Made by a program: the position numbers and the translations under genes. Positions 16,081-24,117 of a DNA stretch of 64,000 bases are shown in pieces. The notes under the pieces are model-generated. The model was not told where the DNA came from. It saw only the letters and a list, made by a program, of their open reading frames with translations, and searched no databases. Numbering within the stretch: the stretch's first letter is position 1; each line of letters starts with the position of its first letter. The DNA comes from Hydromonas sp. (GTDB lineage Bacteria > Pseudomonadota > Gammaproteobacteria > Burkholderiales > Burkholderiaceae). The DNA lies in the NCBI GenBank assembly GCA_017495165.1, contig JAFEII010000009.1, positions 1-64,000 on the forward strand. Direction: 5' to 3'.

Positions 16081-17154
16081 ATGAGTCAAAGAGAAATATC
16101 ACGCTCAGAAGTTGAGGAGCGCCGCGCGCTCATGCGCCCACAAGAACTCAAAGCCATGGGCCCTGACCGTGAGGTGTTTCTATTCGAAGGCATACCGCAC
16201 CCGGTTCAGTGCGATAAAATCAAATATTATCAAGACAAACTGTTCACCAAACGCCTGATTGGTAAAACCAATGTGCCTGTGCTGGATTTGTCAATCAAGC
16301 AGCCCCCTAAAGCAGTTACACCGACCAAGCAAGCACAGCCAGCACCACAAACAGAGCAAACCGCAACACAATCGGATCAAGCAAGCGCAGCAATAGACCC
16401 CAATCAACACACTCTAGGAGATGATGATATGAATTTGAAACAATTGGCTGCAGCCGCCACGCTTATGGGTGCAGTCGCTACGGGTGCTTGTAGCCCCGAA
16501 AGCCTCCTACAGCCAACCCACAACAGCGCAGGAGAAAAGGTGGTCACGGGCGAGGCGTTTGACATCACCCAAAACCCCAACCCACAAAAAGCTTATAAGC
16601 TCAAAGTTAAGATTAAGGATGCGCCTGCGGGGGGATTTAAGGACTTTAGAGCTGTTGCCAGCTTTGATATTGGCAACATCAAAGAGTGCGGCTATTACCT
16701 AGGTGGAACTTACCAAGGAACGGTTCCTGGGGTTGAAAGAGACATACTCTTTCCTTTGATCAAGCTGTCAGAAACAGAATATGAAGGCGTGTTTTATACC
16801 GATTGGGGCAAGGATGGGGACTTTTATGGCAAAGGGGTTTGTCATTGGGTATTCACTTACATTGGCGTGAGCTTCCGCGCAACGGGTGCTGAAGATGAAA
16901 CTCAATTTATCACTGGATTTAGTGACAACTATGAGTTCTTTACAGGCAAACACGTTGTACGTGGCACAGATGATGAGTTTGACTCGAAACATTCTAAGAC
17001 GCAGACGCGGTTTTATCCCAAGAGCGAGTATCCAAGAAGTCAATTTCACAACACGTCATCAAGCGATAGCGGTTTAAAATCAGTGAATGAATATACAGAA
17101 AAACATCGAAACAATTTATTTAGCCTCACATTAACCACTGAAAAGGTTGAATAA
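16081..17154 (+). CDS. Duplicated virD4 C-terminal fragment fused in frame to lipoprotein 2
   Basis: A 357-codon frame from the ATG at 16081. Residues about 4-115 replicate the C-terminal tail of VirD4 (SRSEVEERRALMRPQ, then GPDREVFLFEGIPHPVQ) without any ATPase motif. The frame then continues into a second lipoprotein beginning at Met117. The leader ATTAACAATAGGCTGGGTTC before the ATG recurs before the third tail copy at 17600. No strong Shine-Dalgarno precedes the ATG, so the tail part may be untranslated scar sequence and the lipoprotein the real product. It follows the lipase gene by 42 bp. Confidence 0.6.
   Translation: MSQREISRSEVEERRALMRPQELKAMGPDREVFLFEGIPHPVQCDKIKYYQDKLFTKRLIGKTNVPVLDLSIKQPPKAVTPTKQAQPAPQTEQTATQSDQASAAIDPNQHTLGDDDMNLKQLAAAATLMGAVATGACSPESLLQPTHNSAGEKVVTGEAFDITQNPNPQKAYKLKVKIKDAPAGGFKDFRAVASFDIGNIKECGYYLGGTYQGTVPGVERDILFPLIKLSETEYEGVFYTDWGKDGDFYGKGVCHWVFTYIGVSFRATGAEDETQFITGFSDNYEFFTGKHVVRGTDDEFDSKHSKTQTRFYPKSEYPRSQFHNTSSSDSGLKSVNEYTEKHRNNLFSLTLTTEKVE
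16091..16647 (+). repeat. Direct repeat R1, copy 2
   Basis: Near-identical to 13347-13915, covering the virD4 tail, linker and lipoprotein 5' end. It is located directly after the lipase effector gene. Confidence 0.92.
16429..17154 (+). CDS. Immunity-like lipoprotein 2 (paralogue of 13697-14419)
   Basis: 241 residues from an ATG with the same AGGAG spacing as copy 1. The signal peptide, the first 70 or so residues and the last 40 are almost identical to lipoprotein 1. The middle differs at many positions (for example RAVASFDIGNIKE against WGVVHFGIANIKE, and VFTYIGVSFRATG against QFGAVSARFRATG). The shared CGYYLGGTYQGTVPG and FYTDWGKDGDF segments are retained. It has no adjacent effector downstream, so it may be an orphan immunity gene protecting against a variant toxin of related strains. 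That role is inferred from context. Confidence 0.65.
   Translation: MNLKQLAAAATLMGAVATGACSPESLLQPTHNSAGEKVVTGEAFDITQNPNPQKAYKLKVKIKDAPAGGFKDFRAVASFDIGNIKECGYYLGGTYQGTVPGVERDILFPLIKLSETEYEGVFYTDWGKDGDFYGKGVCHWVFTYIGVSFRATGAEDETQFITGFSDNYEFFTGKHVVRGTDDEFDSKHSKTQTRFYPKSEYPRSQFHNTSSSDSGLKSVNEYTEKHRNNLFSLTLTTEKVE
17005..17124 (+). repeat. Direct repeat R2, copy 2
   Basis: A 120-bp block matching 14270-14389 with only a few differences. It encodes the conserved lipoprotein C-terminus (RFYPKSEYPRSQFHN). Confidence 0.9.
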
Positions 17155-17213
17155 ACTATGTTTAATTTACACCATGAAACAAATATTATTCGATTAAAGT
17201 TAGGAGAATATAT

Positions 17214-17555
17214 ATGTTATTAAATTTTTGGCGACAGCTTGACGCTTCATTTCGAGCATTGATGGTTTTTATTTTAACTACTGCTTTTTCCCCAATAATT
17301 GCATTTTTATTTATCCGATACTTTCTAATTTTGTTATCGTTTATTAATACGGATATTATGATGGTTGTTAGTTTGGCGTTGTTTTTTGGAATAATGCCCG
17401 CACTTCTTGGCTACTTCGCAATAGTGATATTAACTGCTATTAAATTTTGGAAATTAGCCAAAAATAAATGGCTAAGCAGCCTAATAATAGCGATAACGAT
17501 TTTACCAAGCCCTATAATTTTTAACGCTTCTTTGGATAAAGTCTTTATGCCCTGA
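17214..17555 (+). CDS. Small AT-rich membrane protein of unknown function in the cassette array
   Basis: 113 residues, not recognised. AGGAG lies 7 nt before the ATG. Hydrophobic segments near residues 14-42, 47-75 and 85-105 predict three or four transmembrane helices; there are few charged residues and no motif. The gene and its flanks (17155-17600) are distinctly more AT-rich than the surrounding DNA, suggesting separate acquisition. Lying between the second and third virD4-tail copies, it could be an orphan membrane immunity protein, but nothing in the sequence proves this. Confidence 0.6.
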   Translation: MLLNFWRQLDASFRALMVFILTTAFSPIIAFLFIRYFLILLSFINTDIMMVVSLALFFGIMPALLGYFAIVILTAIKFWKLAKNKWLSSLIIAITILPSPIIFNASLDKVFMP

Positions 17556-17620
17556 AGCAATCAAATCTACTTATATAGTAGCAATTCACATAAATCCCAA
17601 ATTAACAATAGGCGGGGTTC

Positions 17621-17836
17621 ATGGGTCAAAGAGAAATATCACGCTCAGAAGTCGAGGAGCACCGCACGCTCATGCGCCCACAAGAGCTCAAAGCCATGGG
17701 CCCTGACCGTGAAGTATTCCTATTCGAAGGCATACCGCACCCGGTTCAATGTGACAAAATCAAACTGATTGGATTAATAAACACGTTTGGTCGCAGGCAT
17801 AGTACACTCTGGACATATGCGACAACAACGTTTTAA
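17621..17836 (+). pseudogene. Third, truncated copy of the virD4 C-terminal tail
   Basis: The first 48 or so codons replicate the VirD4 tail (REISRSEVEEHRTLM, then GPDREVFLFEGIPHPVQ). After KIK about 30 bp present in the other copies are missing, and the match ends within ten bases near 17772, followed by unrelated sequence to a stop. The same leader (ATTAACAATAGGCGGGGTTC) precedes the ATG as in copy 2. It is probably a recombination scar rather than a functional gene. Confidence 0.7.
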
Positions 17837-17864
17837 CCACGCTTGTCTTTACAAAGGAAATAAC

Positions 17865-18296
17865 ATGTTCTCAATCTTTGATTTTTTACGCCCGACGCGT
17901 TATGGCGTCTCTGGTCGCGTGTTTTCGCGGATACTTCGGGTGATGTTTGGCTTGATTTTTGTTTACGTCGGCGTTAACTTGACTGCTGACTTGGTTCGAG
18001 GCAATGCGAAAGACAATGAGAAATTACGGGCTATGGTGTACAAGTACGACGCAGCCGACGCGGTAGGATCGGTGGTTGGCTCCGTGGGTAATGCCATTTC
18101 AGACAGTTTTACACAAAATGGTCAGCCAACATCGCTCAAAGACGCAAATCAACAAGCCAAATCCATCAGTAAAAACCTTGAGGGTGGCTTTAGAGAGCAA
18201 ATTCCCATGTTGCACCAGATTACAGAAGAAGCCTTTAAAGCGGCGATTTCCCCCATTCAAGAGGCTTTGCGCAACCCAAAATTTCAAACCAAATAA
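17865..18296 (+). CDS. Membrane-anchored protein of unknown function at the array end
   Basis: 143 residues, not recognised. AAAGGA precedes the ATG at good spacing, which is why this start is preferred to an upstream in-frame one at 17787. The N-terminus is basic with one transmembrane segment near residues 22-43 (ILRVMFGLIFVYVGVNL). The remainder is a soluble, mostly helical region with Asp/Asn/Gln-rich stretches. It follows the truncated virD4 tail by about 30 bp. It could be another immunity-type protein or simply the gene that flanked virD4 before the array grew. Confidence 0.6.
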   Translation: MFSIFDFLRPTRYGVSGRVFSRILRVMFGLIFVYVGVNLTADLVRGNAKDNEKLRAMVYKYDAADAVGSVVGSVGNAISDSFTQNGQPTSLKDANQQAKSISKNLEGGFREQIPMLHQITEEAFKAAISPIQEALRNPKFQTK

Positions 18297-18775
18297 ACTT
18301 TTAGTTGTAATTGAACTATTGTTTTTTGGCTTTCATGAGATTTCAATCCGCTCCAATATGTTTTTGTATTTCCGATTGATTCACCGCACCCGTTTGTCGG
18401 TCAATCTTTGGATGGTTTTAAAAAGAGTCGCATGCGTTAATCGTTGTACAAAAAATCGGGTCAGTTTTGAATAAAACCAGCAGCGGGCGGCCATCGCTAA
18501 ATGCTCAACTGTCACAGTATTTGCCTGGCATTATATATTTTGCGGCGTGCTGCGTGTTGTGCAAAACCAGCACTGGCGGCCGAAGCGCCAACGATGGGTT
18601 GAAGCATTTTCTATAATAGTTTGGCATTGGCGCGACGATTTAATTTGTTTTTTCGATAGAAGTATCGTGGCTTGAGTCAGGCATTGGCACCTGAAAAAGC
18701 ATTATTTTTCGGTACATTTTCGTTACAGCGCTCAGTTGCTCTGCACTTACCGCATTCAACTTTTCAATTTCCAGT
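18297..18775. other. Non-coding gap between the T4SS array and dprA
   Basis: No convincing gene was found in this 479-bp stretch. It contains two similar motifs, AAAACCAGCAGCGGGCGGCC (18474-18493) and AAAACCAGCACTGGCGGCC (18563-18581), and an imperfect inverted pair, AAATGCTCAAC (18499-18509) with GTTGAAGCATTT (18598-18609). These could be remnants of a mobile or repeated element at the edge of the island. Confidence 0.35.
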
Positions 18776-19918
18776 TCAAATCACAACGCAGCGCGAATAC
18801 ACGTTGCCTGAGTGTTTTTCCACCAAACCATCGAGCTCCATCAGCATCAATTCGCCCGACAAATCGGCGATTGACAAATCCGTGCGCGCAGCCAAATCAT
18901 CGAGGCTGCATGGGTCAAAACCCAGTTGTTGCAAAATCAGTTGCGCGGTTGCATTGATTTTTGGCGCGGTTGATGTCTGAATCTCATCATGAATGTTAGG
19001 CGGCGCAACTGGCAAGTGCAGCTCTTCCAAAATGTCTTGCGCTGATTCGACCAGTTTGGCACCTTGGCGTATCAATGAATGGCAGCCACGCGCCATGGGC
19101 GAGTGAATCGAACCGGGGATAGCAAAGACTTCGCGGTTTTGTTCCAGCGCTTGGCGCGCCGTAATCAATGAGCCTGATTGTAGCGCGGCCTCTACCACCA
19201 AAACGCCTTGCGCCAAACCCGAAATGATCCGATTGCGCCGTGGAAAATGATGCGGCAGCGCGGTTGTGCCCAAAGACAATTCGCTCACAATCAAGCCTTC
19301 GGCGGCGATGCGGTGCGCCAAATCACGGTTGCGGGCGGGATACACAATATCGCAACCTGTGCCAATCACCGCAATGGTGGATGCGTAGCCGTGTTTGGCA
19401 TTGAGCGCGCCGCGATGCGCCGCCGCGTCAATCCCCAGCGCCAAGCCCGAAACAATCGTCATGCCGCCTGCGGCGAGTTCTTTTGCAAACACTTCTGCGT
19501 TGCTAATCCCTTGCGTGCTGGCGTTGCGGCTGCCCACAATCGCTAGATTGGCATGGCTGTGAAGTAGGTCCAGTCGGCCTTTGGCATAAATCATGGTCGG
19601 CGGGTCGGGGATTTCGAGCAGGGCGCGTGGGTAATCTGGGCAGCTTAATGTAATCACGTGGTTGTCGGTTTGCGTGCGCCAATTGATCGTGGCGTCTAAC
19701 AAATTTTGCTGCGCGGCATCAGGCGCGGCCAATAGCGCCAGCGCAACGGTGCTTGAAACCACGCGGCTCAAATTGGCGTGCGAGCTGGCAAAAATATGTT
19801 GCGGTAAGCCAAACTCACTGAGCAATAATTGAGCGGTAATATTGCCCACGCCTTTGCACGTCGTCAGGCGCAGCCAAGCGGCGAGTTCATCGTCCGATAA
19901 ATACGGTGCGCCGTTCAT
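18776..19918 (-). CDS. dprA: DNA-processing protein DprA (Smf)
   Basis: 380 residues. The Rossmann-like DprA core includes AIVGSRNASTQG, VSGLALGIDAAAHRGAL, IAVIGTGCDIVYPARN and HHFPRRNRIISGL, all hallmarks of Smf/DprA, which loads RecA on incoming single-stranded DNA during natural transformation. An N-terminal helix-hairpin region (LRLTTCKGVGNITAQLLL) and a C-terminal winged-helix domain (about residues 318-378) complete the normal architecture. Its ATG overlaps the stop of the upstream gene by 4 nt (ATGA), so the two form a transcription unit. The presence of dprA suggests possible competence. Confidence 0.96.
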   Translation of the reverse strand: MNGAPYLSDDELAAWLRLTTCKGVGNITAQLLLSEFGLPQHIFASSHANLSRVVSSTVALALLAAPDAAQQNLLDATINWRTQTDNHVITLSCPDYPRALLEIPDPPTMIYAKGRLDLLHSHANLAIVGSRNASTQGISNAEVFAKELAAGGMTIVSGLALGIDAAAHRGALNAKHGYASTIAVIGTGCDIVYPARNRDLAHRIAAEGLIVSELSLGTTALPHHFPRRNRIISGLAQGVLVVEAALQSGSLITARQALEQNREVFAIPGSIHSPMARGCHSLIRQGAKLVESAQDILEELHLPVAPPNIHDEIQTSTAPKINATAQLILQQLGFDPCSLDDLAARTDLSIADLSGELMLMELDGLVEKHSGNVYSRCVVI

Positions 19919-20760
19919 GGTGCAAATACCAAAGTGGTGTTGATGCGCGCCTCGTGGGTGGCGTGGCTGATTCTGGCAATGCTAAAGTCGTCAAACACCT
20001 GCACAATTTGTGCCGTGCCAAATGCTTTTGCGCTGGCGGGTTGATTGGGCAGCTGGTCAATGAGTTGCCAATTTTGCAAACGTGCCACGCCGTTTTTGCC
20101 GCCTTGGTCAATCAGGACAAAAGCGGCTTGGCTGGTGATGGCAGTATCGTCCAATGTGGCGATGATTTTGGCGGGTGCGCTGGGCAACAAATTGGTGACG
20201 GGTTCGGTTGGGCGCTCGTCAACGCGCCAACAATTTTTTGGCAAAAGTCTGTCGCTGGATGTGACTTCTGCGGTGCTTTGGGCGATAGTGAGCGCTCTCA
20301 CTTGACTGGTGGATTCGGCGTTGCTCATGGCGGGTTTGACGCGTTCATCCAAATACGCTGTGCCTATAATTTTGAGGGTTTGTCCCAATGGTTTTGAGTG
20401 TGATGGCGCGTGAACGGGTTTGGCGCGCACGATAAAATAGGTTTGATCATCGCTCTGCGTCGTATCAATTGGCGCGGGCAAATTGCTTAAAACCCGCGAG
20501 CCGCTGCTCCACAAGGTTGACGCATCGGCAGGCATGATGTTAAAAAGGGGGCTTTTTAAGCTGGTTTTGGCCGCTTGATGGTCTTGCGCCACAAACCATG
20601 TGTCGGCGGTTAACAAACCATTGGGCGTGCTGGGCGCAAGCGCGGCGGCACATACGTCATTGAGCGGCGTTTGTGCGTGCGCTGCGCCCTGAAAAACCAC
20701 CATGCTGACCAAGGCAAGCGCGGCGGCTGTGATAAAATGCGTTTTTCTCGGCTGGTTCAT
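19915..20760 (-). CDS. Exported protein upstream of dprA, possibly a LysM-protein relative lacking LysM
   Basis: 281 residues with signal peptide ending AAHAQ. In many Burkholderiales the gene before dprA encodes a LysM-containing periplasmic protein. This one occupies that position and its C-terminal part (LIDQGGKNGVARLQNWQLI, then AQIVQVFDDFSIARIS) resembles the C-terminal beta-rich portion of that family. No LysM signature is visible, and the protein is shorter than such relatives. It is divergent to def and overlaps dprA by 4 nt. Function unknown. Confidence 0.6.
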   Translation of the reverse strand: MNQPRKTHFITAAALALVSMVVFQGAAHAQTPLNDVCAAALAPSTPNGLLTADTWFVAQDHQAAKTSLKSPLFNIMPADASTLWSSGSRVLSNLPAPIDTTQSDDQTYFIVRAKPVHAPSHSKPLGQTLKIIGTAYLDERVKPAMSNAESTSQVRALTIAQSTAEVTSSDRLLPKNCWRVDERPTEPVTNLLPSAPAKIIATLDDTAITSQAAFVLIDQGGKNGVARLQNWQLIDQLPNQPASAKAFGTAQIVQVFDDFSIARISHATHEARINTTLVFAP

Positions 20761-20814
20761 CCCGATTTCCCCTAAATGAAAACCTTCACATCATAGTACA
20801 ACGAGGTAAAAATT

Positions 20815-21318
20815 ATGACGATTTTGTCCATTTTAAAATTCCCAGACCCGCGTCTGCACACGGTCGCTAAGCCTGTTGCGGTGGTGGATGAACGCGTGCG
20901 CACGATTGTGCGCGACATGGCGCAAACCATGTATGAGGCCAATGGCGTTGGGCTTGCCGCCACGCAAGTTGATATTCATGAGCGGATTGTGGTGGTCGAT
21001 GCCTCGGAAGCGCGCACATCGTATCAGGTATTTATTAACCCCGAAATCATTGCGCAAAGCATGGAGAAAAAAGAGTGGGAAGAAGGCTGTTTGTCCGTGC
21101 CAGAAGTCTACGACATCGTTGCGCGCCCTGATCGTATTCGCGTGCGGGCGCTCAATGAACATGGCGAAGCGTTTGAACTGGACTGCGACGAATTGCTCGC
21201 GGTGTGTTTGCAGCACGAAATTGACCATTTAAATGGCAAGGTGTTTGTGCAGCATTTGTCCAGCCTTAAGCAAAATCGGATTAAAACCAAGCTCAAAAAA
21301 CAGCAGGCGCAATCATGA
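20815..21318 (+). CDS. def: Peptide deformylase
   Basis: 167 residues. It removes the formyl group from N-terminal methionine of nascent proteins. All three signature motifs are present: [10 protein letters not shown] (motif 1), EGCLSVP with metal ligand Cys92 (motif 2) and HEIDHLNG with His134, catalytic Glu135 and His138 (motif 3). Length is standard. GAGG precedes the ATG. The stop overlaps the fmt start by 4 nt (ATGA), the classical def-fmt operon. Confidence 0.98.
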   Translation: MTILSILKFPDPRLHTVAKPVAVVDERVRTIVRDMAQTMYEANGVGLAATQVDIHERIVVVDASEARTSYQVFINPEIIAQSMEKKEWEEGCLSVPEVYDIVARPDRIRVRALNEHGEAFELDCDELLAVCLQHEIDHLNGKVFVQHLSSLKQNRIKTKLKKQQAQS

Positions 21319-22274
21319 GGGTGATTTTTGCGGGTACGCCCGTTTTTGCCGCCGCCGCGCTAGAGGCCATTGTCCAAGCAGGTTTTACCGTGCCATTGGT
21401 GCTCACTCAGCCCGATAGGCCGAGCGGGCGCGGCTTAAAACTCACGCCAAGCGCTGTCAAGCAAGTGGCATTGGCGCACGATATTGCGGTGGCGCAACCC
21501 ACATCGCTCAAATTAAATGGCAAATACCCCGATGAGGCCGCCGCAGGTCACGCCGCAATCATCGCCGCACAAGCCGATGTGATGGTGGTGGCCGCGTACG
21601 GGTTGATTTTGCCCGCAGATGTGTTGGCGCTGCCCGCGCAGGGCTGCGTGAATATTCACGCCTCATTGCTGCCGCGCTGGCGTGGTGCAGCGCCGATTCA
21701 CCGTGCGATTGAAGCGGGTGACGCGGCCACGGGCATCACGCTCATGCAAATGGACGAAGGCTTGGACACAGGCGCCATGCTCGCGGTTGAGTCAATCCCA
21801 ATTGCGCAACACAATCAAGCCAGCCTGCACGATGCGCTTGCCGCAATGGGCGCACAAATGATTGTGGGGTATTTGCAAAAACTGCAAGCGGGCACTAATG
21901 TACCTGCAACGCCTCAGCCAGGCGCGGGTGTTACGTATGCAGAAAAAATTCGCAAAGAAGAGGCACGCTTGGATTGGTCGCAAAGCGCCGCAACCTTGGC
22001 GCGCAAAATCCGCGCATTTAACCCATCGCCCGCAACGTTTGCCGCCATTGATGACGCCAGTGGTTTTAAGATTTTTGACGCGCACGTATTGGCGGATGCG
22101 CCCACCGATTTACCCGCAGGCACCATCATTCAAGCCGATAAAAACGGCTTTGACATCGCCTGTGGCCAAGGCGTGCTGCGCATCGTAGAGGCGCAACGTG
22201 CAGGCGGCAAACGCATGCCCGCCGCGCAATTCTTAGAAAGCTTGCCACTGCAAGCGGGCGTGGTTCTATTGTGA
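21315..22274 (+). CDS. fmt: Methionyl-tRNA formyltransferase
   Basis: 319 residues. It formylates initiator Met-tRNA using 10-formyl-tetrahydrofolate. Recognisable elements are [18 protein letters not shown] at the N-terminus, the QPDRPSGRG loop, the active-site [17 protein letters not shown], and [13 protein letters not shown]. The C-terminal OB-like domain (residues about 205-319) contains the usual KEEARLDW and [11 protein letters not shown] segments. Translation is coupled to def. Confidence 0.98.
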   Translation: MRVIFAGTPVFAAAALEAIVQAGFTVPLVLTQPDRPSGRGLKLTPSAVKQVALAHDIAVAQPTSLKLNGKYPDEAAAGHAAIIAAQADVMVVAAYGLILPADVLALPAQGCVNIHASLLPRWRGAAPIHRAIEAGDAATGITLMQMDEGLDTGAMLAVESIPIAQHNQASLHDALAAMGAQMIVGYLQKLQAGTNVPATPQPGAGVTYAEKIRKEEARLDWSQSAATLARKIRAFNPSPATFAAIDDASGFKIFDAHVLADAPTDLPAGTIIQADKNGFDIACGQGVLRIVEAQRAGGKRMPAAQFLESLPLQAGVVLL

Positions 22275-22313
22275 TAATCTACGCGTCAACTTAAATTTAA
22301 ACAGGAGTTTGTT

Positions 22314-23174
22314 ATGTGGAATTACACCAAAACCTTCATGCTTATGGCAGCGATTACCGCGCTGTTTGTGTTCATCGGCGGCACGATTGGCGGCCAATCA
22401 GGCATGATTTTTGCGCTGGTTATGGCAGCGGGCATGAACTTTTTCTCGTACTGGTTTTCGGACAAAATGGTCTTAAAAATGTACAACGCGCAGGAAGTTG
22501 ACGCCACCAGCGCGCCCGCGTTTTACAACATGGTGCAAGAACTGGCCACCAAAGCAGATTTGCCCATGCCACGCGTGTATTTGATTAACGAAGACGCGCC
22601 CAACGCCTTTGCCACAGGGCGCAACCCCGCACACGCAGCCGTGGCCGCCACCACTGGCATTATACGTGCGTTGAGCCCAGCAGAACTGCGCGGCGTGATG
22701 GCACATGAATTGGCGCACGTCAAACACCGCGACATTCTGATTTCGACCATTTCAGCCACGATGGCGGGTGCGATTTCATCATTGGCCAACTTCGCCATGT
22801 TCTTTGGTGGCCGCGACGAAGAAGGCAATCGCACCAACCCGATTGTCAATATGGCGGTCATGATTTTGGCGCCCATGGCAGCGGCCATGATTCAAATGGC
22901 GATTTCGCGCTCAAGGGAGTTTGAAGCAGACCGAGGCGGCGCAACCCTTTGTAACGACCCAATGGCGCTTGCATCGGCGCTCAACAAAATCCAACAATAT
23001 GCCGCAGGTATCCCGTTTAATGCCGCACAAACACATCCCGCCACGGCGCAAATGATGATCATCAATCCGTTATTTGGAGGTGGTTTGTCAAAAATGTTTT
23101 CCACCCATCCTGCCACCGAAGAGCGGATTGCGCGGCTTGAAGAAATGGCACGAACCGGTGTTTACCCCGTCTAA
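22314..23174 (+). CDS. htpX: Membrane zinc metalloprotease HtpX
   Basis: 286 residues. This is an inner-membrane M48 protease for quality control of membrane proteins. Two N-terminal transmembrane helices (about residues 5-35) precede the HExxH motif (His131, Glu132, His135; AHELAHVKH). Two more hydrophobic segments (about 150-170 and 183-203) follow, with the third zinc ligand in [10 protein letters not shown]. The C-terminus [17 protein letters not shown] is diagnostic of HtpX. AGGAG precedes the ATG. A terminator follows about 90 bp after the stop. Confidence 0.97.
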   Translation: MWNYTKTFMLMAAITALFVFIGGTIGGQSGMIFALVMAAGMNFFSYWFSDKMVLKMYNAQEVDATSAPAFYNMVQELATKADLPMPRVYLINEDAPNAFATGRNPAHAAVAATTGIIRALSPAELRGVMAHELAHVKHRDILISTISATMAGAISSLANFAMFFGGRDEEGNRTNPIVNMAVMILAPMAAAMIQMAISRSREFEADRGGATLCNDPMALASALNKIQQYAAGIPFNAAQTHPATAQMMIINPLFGGGLSKMFSTHPATEERIARLEEMARTGVYPV

Positions 23175-23260
23175 CTAGACCGCAGGACACGGACAAAGGT
23201 TGGCGCTTTGATATTTAGCGCTATGTATTTGGTGGTTGAACCTGTCTGAGAAAAGCCATA

Positions 23261-23288
23261 AAAAAGCGGGCATGAAAGCCCGCCTTTT
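23261..23288 (+). terminator. Intrinsic terminator downstream of htpX
   Basis: An A-run leads into GCGGGC-ATGAAA-GCCCGC and then CTTTT. It probably ends the def-fmt-htpX transcripts before the convergent rloB gene. Confidence 0.8.
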
Positions 23289-23400
23289 AACGTCATGTGT
23301 GGGACGTAACAATGACGCAGCGTTAATCGCACCGATGAATGTGTGTATCTCAACTATTCACGCCAAAGAATTAAGCAGGAAACATGAGAAGTGGGGCTGG

Positions 23401-24117
23401 TTACGTGGCTTTTTCAAAACGCGTAAAAGTGATGGCTGACTGCGTTTTAGTCGATAGATTCTCTAAAAATGACACCAATTCATGCACATTCGTGATTGGG
23501 TTGATGTTTTGTGTCCCTTGCTGAGATTTTAGTAATTGGATGGCATTTTTTTCTCCAGCTTCTCGTTTGTTTTTTAAAGATGTGTACGTTTTACTAAGCG
23601 TTTTACTGTACGGGCTATTGAATTCTTTTTGCCATATAGGGTTTAGCTGTTTTTCAACACAGTCACCCACACTTTGCGAGCCTTTTGCTGCGTAAGGAGC
23701 TTCTATGTATTGAAAATGCAGCAAATACCATACCTCAAAGCAAGGGTAGGTGTTTATGGCATGCATGTTGGGGCAAAATGGGTGCTTTGTTGTATGCATT
23801 TTCTGTATCACATCAAAAGCACGGGTTGTTTGTGCCGTATCTAAGTCAAACACACAGAAAATGTGCGTGTAAGCAACTTTCTCTCTCCATGCATTTTTCC
23901 CTAATTCGCAGGCTTTGTCATAAATACTTCCGGCATCGCTGCCTTTGGATTGCTCAATAATCAGGTTGGTTATTCGATGGCAATCCCTCAAGTCTGCAAA
24001 ATAATTCAGCTCGGTTGTGCCTTCAGTGACAATTAAAAAGCGTTGGGCATGCCGATTTGGTTTTTTGGTCTTAGCTTGCGCCAGTTTTCTTTTATGGTGT
24101 AAATCATCACTCCCCAT
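23401..24117 (-). CDS. rloB: RloB-like Toprim-fold protein (putative nuclease of a defence pair)
   Basis: 238 residues. The motif FLIVTEGTTELNYF with Glu32, followed by an acidic IFCVFDLD near residues 84-92, and CFEVWYLLHF are characteristic of RloB/Toprim-like nuclease domains. The basic N-terminus (HHKRKLAQAKTKKPNRHA) may bind nucleic acid. It overlaps the upstream AAA ATPase gene by 11 bp. AAA15 ATPase plus RloB/Toprim pairs occur in anti-phage modules related in logic to OLD, Gabija and PARIS, where the ATPase senses and the Toprim protein cleaves. Function here is inferred from family and pairing. Confidence 0.8.
   Translation of the reverse strand: MGSDDLHHKRKLAQAKTKKPNRHAQRFLIVTEGTTELNYFADLRDCHRITNLIIEQSKGSDAGSIYDKACELGKNAWREKVAYTHIFCVFDLDTAQTTRAFDVIQKMHTTKHPFCPNMHAINTYPCFEVWYLLHFQYIEAPYAAKGSQSVGDCVEKQLNPIWQKEFNSPYSKTLSKTYTSLKNKREAGEKNAIQLLKSQQGTQNINPITNVHELVSFLENLSTKTQSAITFTRFEKAT

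Noticed and set aside
18301-18474. Reading frame after the 143-residue unknown gene
   Set aside because: It has no ribosome-binding site, an irregular composition, and is merely the tail of a frame that starts inside the preceding gene.
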